Positions 35,495 through 46,064 of a DNA stretch of 64,000 nucleotides are shown here, piece after piece. A model generated the notes under the pieces. It did no database searches, had not been told where the DNA came from, and saw only the letters and a list, made by a program, of their open reading frames with translations. Position numbers and translations under genes: made by a program. Position 1 is the first letter of the stretch, and each line of letters begins with the position of its first letter. The stretch is from the NCBI GenBank assembly GCA_029298735.1, contig JANSLP010000055.1, positions 62,001 through 126,000 on the forward strand. The letters are read 5' to 3'. This DNA comes from Ophiostoma sp. CBS 140.51. Lineage: Eukaryota > Ascomycota > Sordariomycetes > Ophiostomatales > Ophiostomataceae.

Positions 35495-38068
35495 ACTGTC
35501 AAAATTCTTGGCAAAAGCTTGTCGAGTGGGCTTGTTGCTGTACCTGCCAAGGAAGCCAAGATTCAGTGCAAGTGGTGAAAAGAGGAAAGAGGAAAGAGGC
35601 CCAACGACGTCGACAAAACAAACAGGAACAACAAAAGAGTGCCAAGTGGTACTCGAGACAAAAAAGATGTAGAGAAAAGAAGAAACCCTGACAGATCAGA
35701 CGAGATGCCAAGGAGGTAAATATATCCTACGATAAACGAGAGAGCACGACACAGCTTGGCTGCCTCCTTTTCTTCGTCCCCTCTTGACCCCTCTTCCCTT
35801 CCCATACTGGCCCTCCGTCTTCGCACTCTTTCCTTTCGGGCAGCAATTTTCGAGAAGGCTAGACGTATCAGGGACAAAGATACGAGAGGACGGAGCAGTC
35901 GAGTCAACAGCTCGTGGGCCTCGGAGGCAAAGAGGGTTGGTCGTCCGTTGAGGAAGACGATTGATGCATGGCGAAATATTGACATCCACATCACTTATGT
36001 CGAGAGAAGCAATCGTTTCCCCTTCTGAGGTAGGGCTGGCGACAAAGGGCTTTCTTGTCGCCAGTGGATGGCCACCGTTCAGCCAATACATGTGGTCGTC
36101 GCCCATCTCGTCGTAGCGGGAGGCAGGTAGAACGCCACAGACTGGCAATATTGTGGACGCTCGATGTCTCATTCGACGTGGGAGAGGGGTCATAAACTGT
36201 AGTCAGAAAGGTGAGGGCAAACCGTTAATAGGATGGGAAAGGTGACGATTGCGTCTGTTTGTCTGTCATGTTCTAGCCTTCCCAAGCGGTCAGTATGTTA
36301 ACCTAGCAAGTCTACTATTTAACCTGCATCTCAGCTGAACATCCGGAAAGAGAACGTGCTCCGCTCGTGATTTTTGTGGCGTGTTCTGGCTGGTCGTGCA
36401 TGCGGCCTCTCCAGTCCGACGTGGGCGTGAATTGAGGATTAAAACCAAAGCTTTAAAGGAAGCTTGTCTGCTTCTCCAGATGTGTGATTTGTTTTCAGGT
36501 TCGAGATAACTCTCTATATGACAAAATGAAAGGTGTATTATCATGTAACTTGGCTAGAAAGTGCAAGTGCAAAATATAAACAAGTAAGAACAGACGACGG
36601 CGAGCCGGGGGGGGGGGGGCTGAAGAGAAATCTGGCCCGTTGAGCGGGGCCTAGACCGTCTGCATACGAACTACGAGTGGTTGCGCTGCCACATTGCCAT
36701 GTTGCCCACGTAGTGAAAAACAAGCTTAAACACAACTTATTTCCCGATTGAGACCGTTTCCTTCTCGAGTGGGCCATCTGAATGGGAAGCACTATTGAAA
36801 GTCGCATGCAATGCACACCCTTCTTTCTCGTTCTGTCCCAACCACTTTCATCCATGTTTTGCAATGAAAGGCTGAGCTCGGCAGCAAGAAGCTCATGTTC
36901 AGAATTGTGTGCACACAAGTAGACGGCATGGCCGAGGTAAGAGGGGGGACAGACGGACAAGTGATGAACGGAACGACAAGCGGAGCATTTGCTGCGAGAG
37001 AGGGAAGAAAGTGCGTGGGAACATACGCGATGCCACTTTGGGACAGCTCAGCCCGCCACATGTGTCTTCAGCCCTACGCTTTATGGATGGCAGTATTCAC
37101 CAGAGACCTATCAATTATGTGCCGTTCACAATCTCTAGACGATACAAATCTTTGCGGTGATAATATTGAAGAGAAGGAATCCCTAAGTTATCTTAAGGAA
37201 CTGGGTTGTTTTGGTTTATGCGAATGTAGATCTGAAAAGTAAACACTAGAGGATATTGTAGATGTTTTTGTTTATTTCGCAAGACAAACTAGCCACATAC
37301 TTTCGACATAACTTTATCAAAACACAATTGCTGATTTATTTATCTATCTAGAACTATTACATAGCACAATTATGGTTTACAATAGATGGTTCTTTCTGGT
37401 TCTCATAAAGTTGTAACATCGTGCCTGACAAGGCCTTGACGGCCCCGTCAAATTCACGGCAAACATCATCTCGAGATCGAGATGCTGCCCGTCATGATCA
37501 TGCTGCTTTTTCATCCCTCACATGGGTGCAAATCCAATCCAGCATAGTGCAGCCTCGCGGGCTATGGAAACACGGCATGCTGTTGCTCATGCTTACCCCT
37601 CCTGGGAGCTACGACAGCATGGACCCAACCAGGGACCTTCGGGCTGTCTGTGGCCATGTTCTGACCTGTTGCTTTGGCCATGGTCCCGAATCCTGGCCGT
37701 TTTGGGCTCGCCGTAGCCTCGCATCAGCGGCTGCCTAGCATCAGCGGCTCTGCCCGTTCCTGGCCGTATTACCCCATGCTGACCTTTTTAACATGGGGCG
37801 TGCTACAGGAGGCCAAGGTTGAGCTTGGGTAATGGCAGGTGCGGGTACAGTCGGCCAAAGAGGTCAGTGACTGTTCAACCGAGATGACGGGCTGGTCTTG
37901 AGAAGCGGACTACCACTTTGTAGCGGGCGGTTACTTTGGCAGTTACTTCTTCTGCGGTTCCGCATTGATAAGAATCAGAGACATGATATTGACAAGACGA
38001 GTCAGCGATGGAGGACTCGAGATCAGCTCCACGGCTGCTTGCCATCGCCGTACCATCTCCGTCTTTCG
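35495..38068. other. 2.6-kb interval without a clear gene
   Basis: This contains the promoter side of the disordered-protein gene, then A/T-rich DNA at 37240-37400, then a G/C-richer block at 37430-37860 with two copies of GCATCAGCGGCT. A minus-strand ORF at 35696-36193 (165 residues) has weak protein-like character, but no start context or family was recognised. Confidence 0.4.
36607..36619. repeat. Run of 13 G
   Basis: A homopolymer tract in intergenic DNA. It is likely length-variable and prone to sequencing error. Confidence 0.85.
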
Positions 38069-38590
38069 TCAGTCGAAGTGGGTGGCCACGTGGTGTGAGA
38101 CGGCCGCCTCATCACCCTCGAAATCATCACAGACTGGGCATGTCGTCGTGGCTGCAATGGTGGCAGCTGTAGTGGTTGGGGTAATCGGGGATGTTGTAGC
38201 TCCTGGTGCGTCTACCGTTCCAGCCTGGTTGCCGCCTCGTCGCTTTTGCTGCTTCTTGGCCGGCTTTATGTACGCATCCAGGCCGATCTGCTCTCGCGGT
38301 GCCTCGTCGGCGGCCGCACTGAAGACGGATGCTGCTGACACGTACGGAGCTGAAGCCGTGGCGGCCCCAGCAGCACTTCCACCACCTCCACCGGCAGTGG
38401 CCATGGTCTGAACCCGGCCGACTCGGCCGTCGCTAAGCCGAACCTTGATGCCTCGCGGGTGGTTACCGCGTGTCAGGACATTCTGAACAACGCCTTGAAC
38501 GGTCCGGCCAGTCGGCTGGTCCTGCTTGAGGACGATGTTGACATAGGCACCAGGTATGACCTGCTGAATCGTAGGGACCTTGAACGACAT
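38069..38590 (-). CDS. YwbE-like (DUF2196) protein with C-terminal zinc-finger motif
   Basis: Single exon of 173 residues from the ATG at 38590. Residues 5-65 (PGAYVNIVLKQDQPTGRTVQ, then GIKVRLSDGRVGRVQ) closely follow the bacterial YwbE/DUF2196 pattern, a small beta-barrel protein of unknown role. A Gly/Ala linker, a basic patch (KPAKKQQKRRGG) and a Thr-rich linker follow. The last 23 residues hold CPVCDDFEGDEAAVSHHVATHFD, of which CPVC and the spaced His pair form a UBZ4/C2H2-like zinc site. Zinc and ubiquitin binding are inference. Longer in-frame upstream sequence (to 38707) is Ser/Arg-rich and less likely to be coding. Confidence 0.78.
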   Translation of the reverse strand: MSFKVPTIQQVIPGAYVNIVLKQDQPTGRTVQGVVQNVLTRGNHPRGIKVRLSDGRVGRVQTMATAGGGGGSAAGAATASAPYVSAASVFSAAADEAPREQIGLDAYIKPAKKQQKRRGGNQAGTVDAPGATTSPITPTTTAATIAATTTCPVCDDFEGDEAAVSHHVATHFD

Positions 38591-39665
38591 CCTGGGCCGC
38601 ATAATTGGTGTCGCCAAGTGACGTCTTTTTGAGCTTCTTGAGCTTCTCGAGCTCCTGATTATTTTTTTTCGCTGTGTCGTCCTGTGGTCGAATGTTTGAC
38701 GTAACAATTTGTCGTATGGTGGAGTATCGAAGATTTTTCATTGACTTCTGGAAGAGACAAAAATAAGCCGAGCATCCACTGTCACTCCACCTGCTCGTAA
38801 ATTGCCGTAGTAGAGGTAGTTGATTCTGTTGTTTGCTGCGCAAAAGTTGACCGCGCAAAGTAGATGAAAGTTGACCGATGTGAGCGCCTGCCCAATTTGG
38901 ATTTGCGCCATTGGTTGCCTGTTTCTAACTGGCTCTTGACAGATCTTACTGGATACAGTGGCGGCTGTCAGTGGGCCACGGCCCCGTTAGTGGATAATTT
39001 AGTGGATACGATCAGAGATCCGTCCACTCAGGGCGCTGACCATTCACCTTTTTGGTTGCTCTTTGGCATGGGATTTGCTCATGGCGGGGTAGATTTTGCT
39101 CACAGAAACGGTAGCAAACGGCTTGCAGCGGGAAAGAAGGGCCACAAAGAACCAGGCAGACAGACGGTGCTGTTACGAGTTACAAAGTGCGTGTCTAGGT
39201 GTTTCTGCAAGCTTGGCTCTTGGTTGCGCCTTCCGTCTTCTGACTTGCTGTTGTTTCCCCTCGCTCTTTCCTTGTCTTGTCCTCCCTCCCACCCAATACG
39301 TTGTGCTATCTTCTTCCTGCGTTCCTGCTATTCGTACCGTCGGTATGCCCCGCCCGGCTTCTTCGCTCCTGCCACCTTCCCGATCGATTCAATCGTACCT
39401 TCCCCATCGGTTGACCACGCCCCGGTTGCCGTTTAGTCCGCGCCGTCTGTTCGTATCTAGTTCTGCTCCGCACGTAAAGTGTTCTTTCCTTTCGATTCCA
39501 AACAATCTGAACTCCAAACTCTCAACAAACAACTTCACATCTACACCATCCCGCCCGACAACCCTTCCTTCTCCCTTATCTCAAGCAAACTCGCTTCGTA
39601 TCTCCCACCACCCCCGCACCTACCTTACCAACGCCATTCGCACCCACCAAGCCCGCAAAGTCACC
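38591..39665. other. Divergent promoter region; upstream frame open into DUG1
   Basis: This lies between the starts of the YwbE-like gene and DUG1. From 39096 one frame runs without stop into DUG1, including an ATG at 39345 (see findings). The leader is C/T-rich. Confidence 0.45.
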
Positions 39666-41096
39666 ATGGCGCCCCAGCTCGACGGCTTCTTCAAGCAGGT
39701 CGACGACCTGTCCAACCAGTTCATCGACCGCCTCGCCAAGGCGGTTGCCATCCCCTCGGTGTCGTCGGACGCCGCCCGCCGCCCGGATGTCGTCCGCATG
39801 GCTCACTTCCTGGAGAGCGAGCTCAAGACGCTCGGTGCCGAGGTCGAGCTCCGTCCCCTGGGCAAGCAGCCCGACAACCCGAGCCTCGACCTGCCCCCTG
39901 TCGTGCTCGCCCGCTACGGCCGCGATGCCAACAAGCGCACCATTCTCGTTTATGGCCACTACGACGTGCAGCCCGCCGAGAAGACCGACGGCTGGAACAC
40001 GGAGCCGTTTGAGCTGACGGTGGGCGATGACGGCCGCATGCTGGGCCGTGGCTCGACGGACGACAAGGGCCCTGTGCTGGGCTGGCTCAACGCCATTGAG
40101 GCGCATCAGAAGGCCGGCGTCGATTTCCCCGTCAACCTGCTGATGTGCTTTGAGGGTATGGAGGAGTATGGCTCCGAGGGTCTGGACGAGCTGATTGAGG
40201 CCGAGGCCAAGAAGTTCTTCAAGGACGCCGAGGCCGTGTGCATTTCGGACAACTACTGGCTCGGCACCGAGAAGCCGTGCCTGACGTATGGTCTGCGCGG
40301 CTGCAACTACTACTCGATCGAGATTTCCGGTCCCGGTGCCGATCTGCACAGTGGTGTCTTTGGCGGCACCGCCCAGGAGCCCATGACGGACCTGACGCGT
40401 GTCATGGCTACTCTCGTCGACACCAAGGGCGTGATCCAGATCCCCGGAATTGCCGAGCAGGTCGCCCCCATCACTGCCGACGAGGACTCGCTGTACGACA
40501 ACATCTCGTTTACCATGGAGACCCTGCACGAGTCCCTGGGCAGCAAGACTACCATCTTTGAGGACAAGAAGTCGACCCTCATGGCCCGCTGGCGCTACCC
40601 TTCCCTGTCGATTCACGGTGTCGAGGGCGCCTTCTCGGCCCCCGGTGCCAAGACGGTGATTCCCGCCAAGGTCATTGGCAAGTTCTCGATCCGCACCGTC
40701 CCCAACATGGAGATTGACAAGACCAACGAGCTGGTCTTTAAGTACGTCAAGGAACAGTTTGCCAAGCTCGGCAGCAAGAACACCTTGAACGTCGGCGCCC
40801 TCCATACGGGCAACTGGTGGGTCGCCAGCCCCAAGCACTGGAACTTTTCAGCCGCCGCCAAGGCTGTCGAGCGCGTCTGGGGCGTCGAGCCCGACTTTAC
40901 GCGCGAGGGCGGCTCGATCCCCGTCACTCTGACCTTTGAGCAGGCCACGGGCAAGAACGTGCTGCTGCTGCCGATGGGCAGCTCGACAGACGGTGCGCAC
41001 TCGATCAACGAGAAGCTGGACAAGCGCAACTACATTGAGGGCATCAAGCTGCTGGGTGCGTACCTGCACTACGTTGCCGAGGAGCCGAAACAGTAG
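39666..41096 (+). CDS. DUG1: Cys-Gly metallodipeptidase (DUG1/CNDP family, M20)
   Basis: Single exon of 476 residues, with a strong start context at 39666 (ACCATGG). Metal-site motifs appear in the M20 order: LVYGHYDVQPAEK, then GRGSTDDKGPVLGW, then CFEGMEEYGSEG, then CISDNYWL, and near the end GAHSINEKLDKRN. A dimerisation domain lies between about residues 210 and 380. In yeast, Dug1 cleaves Cys-Gly from glutathione breakdown and other dipeptides, using Zn or Mn in the cytosol. The length matches yeast Dug1 (about 480). An upstream in-frame ATG at 39345 would add 107 residues resembling a mitochondrial presequence. Confidence 0.95.
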   Translation: MAPQLDGFFKQVDDLSNQFIDRLAKAVAIPSVSSDAARRPDVVRMAHFLESELKTLGAEVELRPLGKQPDNPSLDLPPVVLARYGRDANKRTILVYGHYDVQPAEKTDGWNTEPFELTVGDDGRMLGRGSTDDKGPVLGWLNAIEAHQKAGVDFPVNLLMCFEGMEEYGSEGLDELIEAEAKKFFKDAEAVCISDNYWLGTEKPCLTYGLRGCNYYSIEISGPGADLHSGVFGGTAQEPMTDLTRVMATLVDTKGVIQIPGIAEQVAPITADEDSLYDNISFTMETLHESLGSKTTIFEDKKSTLMARWRYPSLSIHGVEGAFSAPGAKTVIPAKVIGKFSIRTVPNMEIDKTNELVFKYVKEQFAKLGSKNTLNVGALHTGNWWVASPKHWNFSAAAKAVERVWGVEPDFTREGGSIPVTLTFEQATGKNVLLLPMGSSTDGAHSINEKLDKRNYIEGIKLLGAYLHYVAEEPKQ

Positions 41097-41399
41097 ATGG
41101 CAGGGCTCGACTTGACCAACTGTCCTTCTTCGTGTTCACTTGCTTATGTTTTATTCGCACATTAACTATAACAAATCATATGAATTTAATGCATTGTCTA
41201 TGTCTTGACCATGTCCAATAATAGCGTGAGATGTGAGTAAAAGAGTGAAATGCAAAGCAAAAGGACGGTATTGAAATGAAATGGAACCAAACTATGCAAA
41301 CTGTAGATGTGAGTGGGTATCGGGGTATTAGATGTTTTTGTCACTTTTGTTCACACTAAAAATCGAATGCAAAAAGAAACGTGACCACCACGTGCATCA
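41097..41399. other. Short convergent intergenic region
   Basis: About 300 A/T-rich bases between the 3' ends of DUG1 and the Yippee gene. Nothing else is seen. Confidence 0.5.
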
Positions 41400-42773
41400 C
41401 TACTTAAAGCTACTCGCCAAAGACTCGGCCCGTTTGGCGGCCCGCCGGCGTGCCACAACATCGGCATCCCACGTGCCCATGAAAATGTCTTCACACTCGT
41501 CGTCGTCTTCCGAGTCGAATTCGATGGGGTCGGCCGGCGAGTGGGAGCCATCGTCATCACCCCCTTCCTCGTCAAAATCAATCTCTTTGTTGCCAGCACG
41601 GAGTCGCTGGTAGCGGGCCATCAGCTGGCGGACGGCACCCATGGGGTCAGAAACGGGAGAGGGGCCGTCCACCTCACCCGCAGAAGAGCTACCTCCCTCA
41701 CTTTCGTCCACACCCGCTTCGCGGGCGTGGGCTCCAGTGGGAACATCCTCCCACCCATGATGCGTCGCCAGCCGTGCAATCTCCAAAATGAATTTGCCCA
41801 CCTTGTACCGCTGTGCCGGGTCGCTGGCGTCGACATACTTCCACCCGAGCTTGGTGGTGCAGACGGCACAGCTAATGTCGGCGACGACGTGGGCGCCCGT
41901 GACCAGCCGACGGTTCTCGGCCTTCCCGATCGTAATGTTGGGCAGGTCGCGTGCGCCGCCGGGCCTGAATTTCTGGCGGCTATAATCATCGTCCTCGTCA
42001 TCATCATCTGAATCCTCCCAGGGAATATCCTCCTCCTTGACCTCCTTGACTTCGGGCGCAAACAAATGGTCTGGGGAGGTCGAGGGTGCCGACACCAGGT
42101 AGGCCCGGCCATGACGGCCGGTGAACCCCTTGGAGACGATTTGGGAGGCGAACGCAAGATCGGCCGAGCAGCGACGGCACCGCAGGGTCGTGGGGAAGAG
42201 GCGTTCAAGGCGGCGAGAGGAGCCAGCAGCAGTAGGTGTAGTTGCCAGTGGAGAGGCAGGCTGGTGGCGCTTTGGAGATGTCCCCACTTGTGGGCCCGAC
42301 TTGTAGGTGGACGGGCTGGTCACGCCCGTTTCAACGGTCACGCTGCCGTTCTCAAACTCGGCAAAGGTAGGTTGTTGGTAGTCGATGCTGTCGAAAATGG
42401 GAAACGGCGCTGTGATGGGGCTGCCAAAGAGACTCTGCGATGTTGTCACAATGTCGGAGCTCGGGGAGGTCGAAAGGGATGTCGAGAGAGACGGGGCGGT
42501 TGCTTGGCTGCCAGTGGATGTGACAGTGGCTGTTGACCCTGAAGATGCTGCGGAGGCGACACTGAAGCGGTGGGAGTCGGTCTCAACATATTCATGGTAG
42601 GTATCGGGCGGTAACGTGCTCTGTACGGCAATGGTCTCTTGTTGTGAAGACTCCGGGTGATCCGAGGTGGCTGCCGACACCTTTCGACTCCAGTTCAGAC
42701 TGGGAAACGACGGCAGGAGAAAGGTCGCATACGGCCGTGGGCGCGACTCGTAAACTCGGGTGCGCCCAAACAT
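41400..42773 (-). CDS. Yippee-domain zinc-binding protein
   Basis: Single exon of 457 residues from the ATG at 42773 (MFGRTRVYESRPRPYATFLL). The first 190 residues are Ser/Thr-rich and probably disordered. The Yippee zinc domain spans about residues 195-340. Its first Cys pair is LRCRRCSADLAF, followed by SKGFTGRHGRAYLV; its second is ISCAVCTTKLGWKYVDAS. Between these halves sits an acidic insert (EDSDDDDEDDD, about residues 250-262). The tail is acidic. Yippee proteins are nuclear and share a fold with Mis18 and cereblon; the role of this fungal member is unknown. The long insert and tails make it larger than animal Yippee-like proteins of about 120 residues. Confidence 0.88.
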   Translation of the reverse strand: MFGRTRVYESRPRPYATFLLPSFPSLNWSRKVSAATSDHPESSQQETIAVQSTLPPDTYHEYVETDSHRFSVASAASSGSTATVTSTGSQATAPSLSTSLSTSPSSDIVTTSQSLFGSPITAPFPIFDSIDYQQPTFAEFENGSVTVETGVTSPSTYKSGPQVGTSPKRHQPASPLATTPTAAGSSRRLERLFPTTLRCRRCSADLAFASQIVSKGFTGRHGRAYLVSAPSTSPDHLFAPEVKEVKEEDIPWEDSDDDDEDDDYSRQKFRPGGARDLPNITIGKAENRRLVTGAHVVADISCAVCTTKLGWKYVDASDPAQRYKVGKFILEIARLATHHGWEDVPTGAHAREAGVDESEGGSSSAGEVDGPSPVSDPMGAVRQLMARYQRLRAGNKEIDFDEEGGDDDGSHSPADPIEFDSEDDDECEDIFMGTWDADVVARRRAAKRAESLASSFK

Positions 42774-44965
42774 GTTGAGAGTGTTTGGTGGGGTGCAGCT
42801 CAAAGGATGTATAAAAGATGTGAATCAAAATAGAGACATCCAGAAGCAAGACAAAGATATTATGCGAGGACCAAACACATGTAGAGATCAAGATAGAAGA
42901 AAAAAGAGGTGAGGTCAAGCGTGTAGTCAAGAAAGCGGCAGAAAGGTATCCAAAATCAAGATGCAAACAATAAATCACAAAGGCCAATAACGGAACAAAG
43001 AGAATGCCGGGAAAAGGATCAAAGACGGCACCGGATGAGCGAGTTAAATATCACCGGACTGGTGTCAGTGTGTAAGTCGACATAACTTGCCAGTCGGCGT
43101 GCAGCGGGTAGTCAAAAATTATAAAAATGGAGAGAAAATGTAGGAGAGAGGGACCGTCGAAGGGGTCGGAGCAAAGGGAGATCGCCAGTGCAGTAGGTTT
43201 GGAGGAGAATAGAAGTAGGTTTAGGAGGATGGGCACACGATAGGATGAGTGGGCCCGAGCCTGAACTGGCAAACTGGCAAGAGTGTGGAGGGGAGAGACG
43301 AGTTGACTTCAAGGTCAGGCCGATATCAGGAATTCTGAAAGTCAGGAACGTTCGGGATCGTGTTCAGGGTCTTTGCGGGAAGGGTAGGTAATATCTTTTG
43401 ATGTGATTCTTGGGTAGTCTTTGTGTAGCTTTTTGCCGCCCAACGTGGTCTGCTTCTTTTTGTGTGCCGGACTCTGCAGCAACCTGCAGTCACATCTCGT
43501 CCCGAGTGGGTGTAGAAAAGATGAGAGAAGACTAAGTGATTGAGCCAGTTATCATGCGAAAAGACGCCAGAGATGCAGGTGCTCATGTCACCAGACAGAA
43601 ATGGCAAAAAAAGACTGAGGGAGAGAGGGCAAAGAGTTGGAGAGGGATGACGAGCGGACGATGATGAATGGCAGGTGCGTGTTTCTGCCGCGTGTGGGAA
43701 GAGTGGGGCCACTCCTGGACTTAAGAGTACAAGAATGTTGTGTGGAACCACACTGTAGATTGATGTCACTTCTCCCCTCGGCAGAAAGTGACCCAGTTAT
43801 CGATAAGCACGGTCGTGCAAAAGAGGGGTCGAGCTAGCGGTTTTGGGTGGTCTGCTGGCCTCCGGAGTCGTCGGGCGGTGAAAGACTGCGAAATGCGAGG
43901 GAGAAGAGACAAAGACAAAGAAAGACAACAGAAACACACGAGACTCGGTCGTTTTATGAAACAAATTGGGAAACATGTTGATGTGTTTCGTACCTTGAAA
44001 TATTTCTCATTTTTTCTCACGGTATTTTCTGCCCATCTCTTCTTTTGTCTCTTCTTTCAATCCGAGAAGCGGACCGCATGAGACCCTGAATATGGCAAGC
44101 GGTGAAAAAGATCTTAGCGGCATCCATTTGGAAACTTGCAAGGATAAAGACATCGCTCACCGCCTGCTTTGAGGTTGGACAAACGTCGACGTTTGTGGTC
44201 GTACGGATACTTCAACGGTCGTCATAATTGCACCCATTTTTTCTGGAGATTTCGCTGTAAACATCCCTCTCGTACATAACATCATATTGAATAATACGAC
44301 GTATTTACGCAATACGACTCATACTTGGCCACCTCCTCACTCACTTTACGTCGTCCAAGACTGGCCAAGAGAGAAAGAGTAATCGTATTCTCACAGTGCA
44401 CCTCTCTGGCATGCAGTGAGCCAATCCGGATGCCAGCATGTGGTCCACGTGACTCCACTTAACACAGTATCTGACAGTGTCTTTTCTCCATCGGCCAATG
44501 AGATGAGCGAAAAGTGCCCACAGAACCCACCAAATCCAATTTATCAACCGAGCTAGTCTATTTTCGGTCATTTTTCACACTGGGCCGCCTCTTGGGCTCC
44601 ATCGCTCTTTCTCTGTTTCTCTCATTTGCCTCCTTCTCCGCCCCATTGGAAACTGACTCTCGAAACTTCGCTCCTTTTGGTTTCTACCATCTCTTTAAGT
44701 GATTCACTTCTTCCAACATCACGACTTTCCGTCCTCGACAACAACCACAACAACGCATTCACAGGCTCCCAGCATCTGCTACGAATTCATCAACTCGATC
44801 AATTTCGATCCAACCAATCTCCAAACCAACCATCGTCGACTCAATTGACTGCATCAGTCTCCAACGATCACCAACTCTCTCTCCGCCGTTTCTCGCCCTC
44901 AGACCCCTTCACCTTACCGACCCTTCTCTAGACCGTCTCCCCATCGTGGCATCCAACCGACTATC
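42774..44965. other. 2.2-kb divergent intergenic region with long antizyme leader
   Basis: No supported gene. It holds the Yippee promoter and, at 44600-44965, a C/A-rich stretch (CAACAACCACAACAACG) typical of a long fungal 5' leader before the antizyme start. Confidence 0.45.
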
Positions 44966-46064
44966 ATGGCGCAATTACAGTCCAATTTAAATAATAGTAG
45001 TAGTAGTCGCTATGGCGAGGCCGCCGTCCGTCCGGCCGACGTCCTTGCCAGCTGCTACGTGATTGATGATGCCGCTGCCCACCTTAAGGGCCTCCACTAC
45101 TGCACTACGCCTCTTGCCGGTAAGTTTGGTCCTCGCTTCGCTCGTTTTTGTGTCTCGCTTCGCTCGCATCGTCGACGTCGCTCGTCATTCACTCACTAAC
45201 GTTTATCAGGGGCAGAGTGGTATTCCTGAGGTCCCTTCAGGAGGCCTACCATCACCACCGTCAAGTCCCCCCCTCGCCGCCATCTCCGCCACCAACGAGC
45301 TGACTGTGTTCCCCAAGAACAAGTCTAGCTCGTCCAACAACAGTGGCGGACAGCACCGACCCACCGGCAGAGGGGGGGCAACACTGCGCATCAGGGAAGA
45401 GTGTGAGAGACTCTTTTGCGAGACCATGAAGACTGTGTTTCTTGGTGAGAGGAACATGGCCAGTACCGGCTCAAGCCTGACGGGTGTTTACGGGAGTTCC
45501 GCGATTAGCGGGACTTCCTACTACGATGACAGCGACATCACGCCGCCAGATGAGGACAACAGTCAGGGCGACCACTTTGGCCGCCGCCGTACATCGTCCG
45601 TGTCCGTGTCCGACAGCAGCCGCAGCTTCGGCTCCAGCGTGGGTGCCCACAGCTTTTCGACCGTGGCGTCGTCGGTCGATTTGGAGGAAGCACCCTATGC
45701 GGTGCCGTCAGCCTGGCTCGAGCTGTGGGACTTTGTCGGCTGCGGCAGTTTCCGCGGCTTTCTGGCCGAAGACCCGGCCGGCGAGACGTCCTTGTTTGCG
45801 TTTTTCGACGCGTCCGTGCTCAGCCGCGATCTCAAGAAGGCGCTGATGGCCCTCATAGAACTGGCCGACACGGCTCTGGGCTGTGCCCACCTCGTCATCT
45901 GCGTCGACCGCGGCGGTGCCGAGGCCCTGCCCGACGAGGCTGCCACCCTTCTAAAAGGACTGCAGTGGGCCGGGTTCTCGCTGACGACGCTGGACACGTG
46001 GACGGGCGGGTCGTGTGTGGACGTGACGAGTTCGCGGTGGATTTTCATGGGGATGGAGTTGTAA
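44966..46064 (+). CDS. Ornithine decarboxylase antizyme, read by +1 ribosomal frameshift
   Basis: ORF1 starts at 44966 and is interrupted by a GTAAGT...TTATCAG intron (45120-45209). It ends at TGA 45227-45229, giving 57 codons that end GAEWYS. ORF2 lies in the +1 frame and runs from GAG at 45228 to the stop at 46064 (278 residues). Skipping one T after TCC joins them into a 335-residue protein. The ORF2 end carries the antizyme core: SAWLELWDFVGCGSFRGFLA, KKALMALIELADTALGCAHL, VICVDR, GFSLTTLDTWTGGS and a final WIFMGMEL. Antizyme binds ornithine decarboxylase monomers, sends them to the proteasome and blocks polyamine uptake. Polyamines stimulate the frameshift, closing the loop. Residues 90-200 are Ser-rich. 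A single-frame gene call would miss or break this gene. Confidence 0.93.
45224..45230 (+). promoter_or_regulatory. Programmed +1 frameshift site (TCC-TGA-G)
   Basis: In the spliced ORF1 frame the codons are TGG TAT TCC TGA. The ORF2 frame begins GAG GTC CCT directly after the skipped T at 45227. TCC-TGA is the shift site of most eukaryotic antizymes; budding yeast uses GCG-TGA. A 6-base inverted repeat TCCTGA/TCAGGA (45224-45242, 7-base loop) overlaps the site, but it would be melted in the decoding centre. Confidence 0.92.

Noticed and set aside
35696..36193. 165-codon minus-strand ORF
   Set aside because: It is weakly protein-like, but has no recognisable family, intron logic or partner exons. 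Kept as intergenic.
45120..45230. Explaining the antizyme frame change as a sequencing error or different splice
   Set aside because: The break coincides exactly with the TCC-TGA antizyme site. The chosen intron has GTAAGT and a CTAAC branch-like motif, so programmed frameshifting is the better reading.
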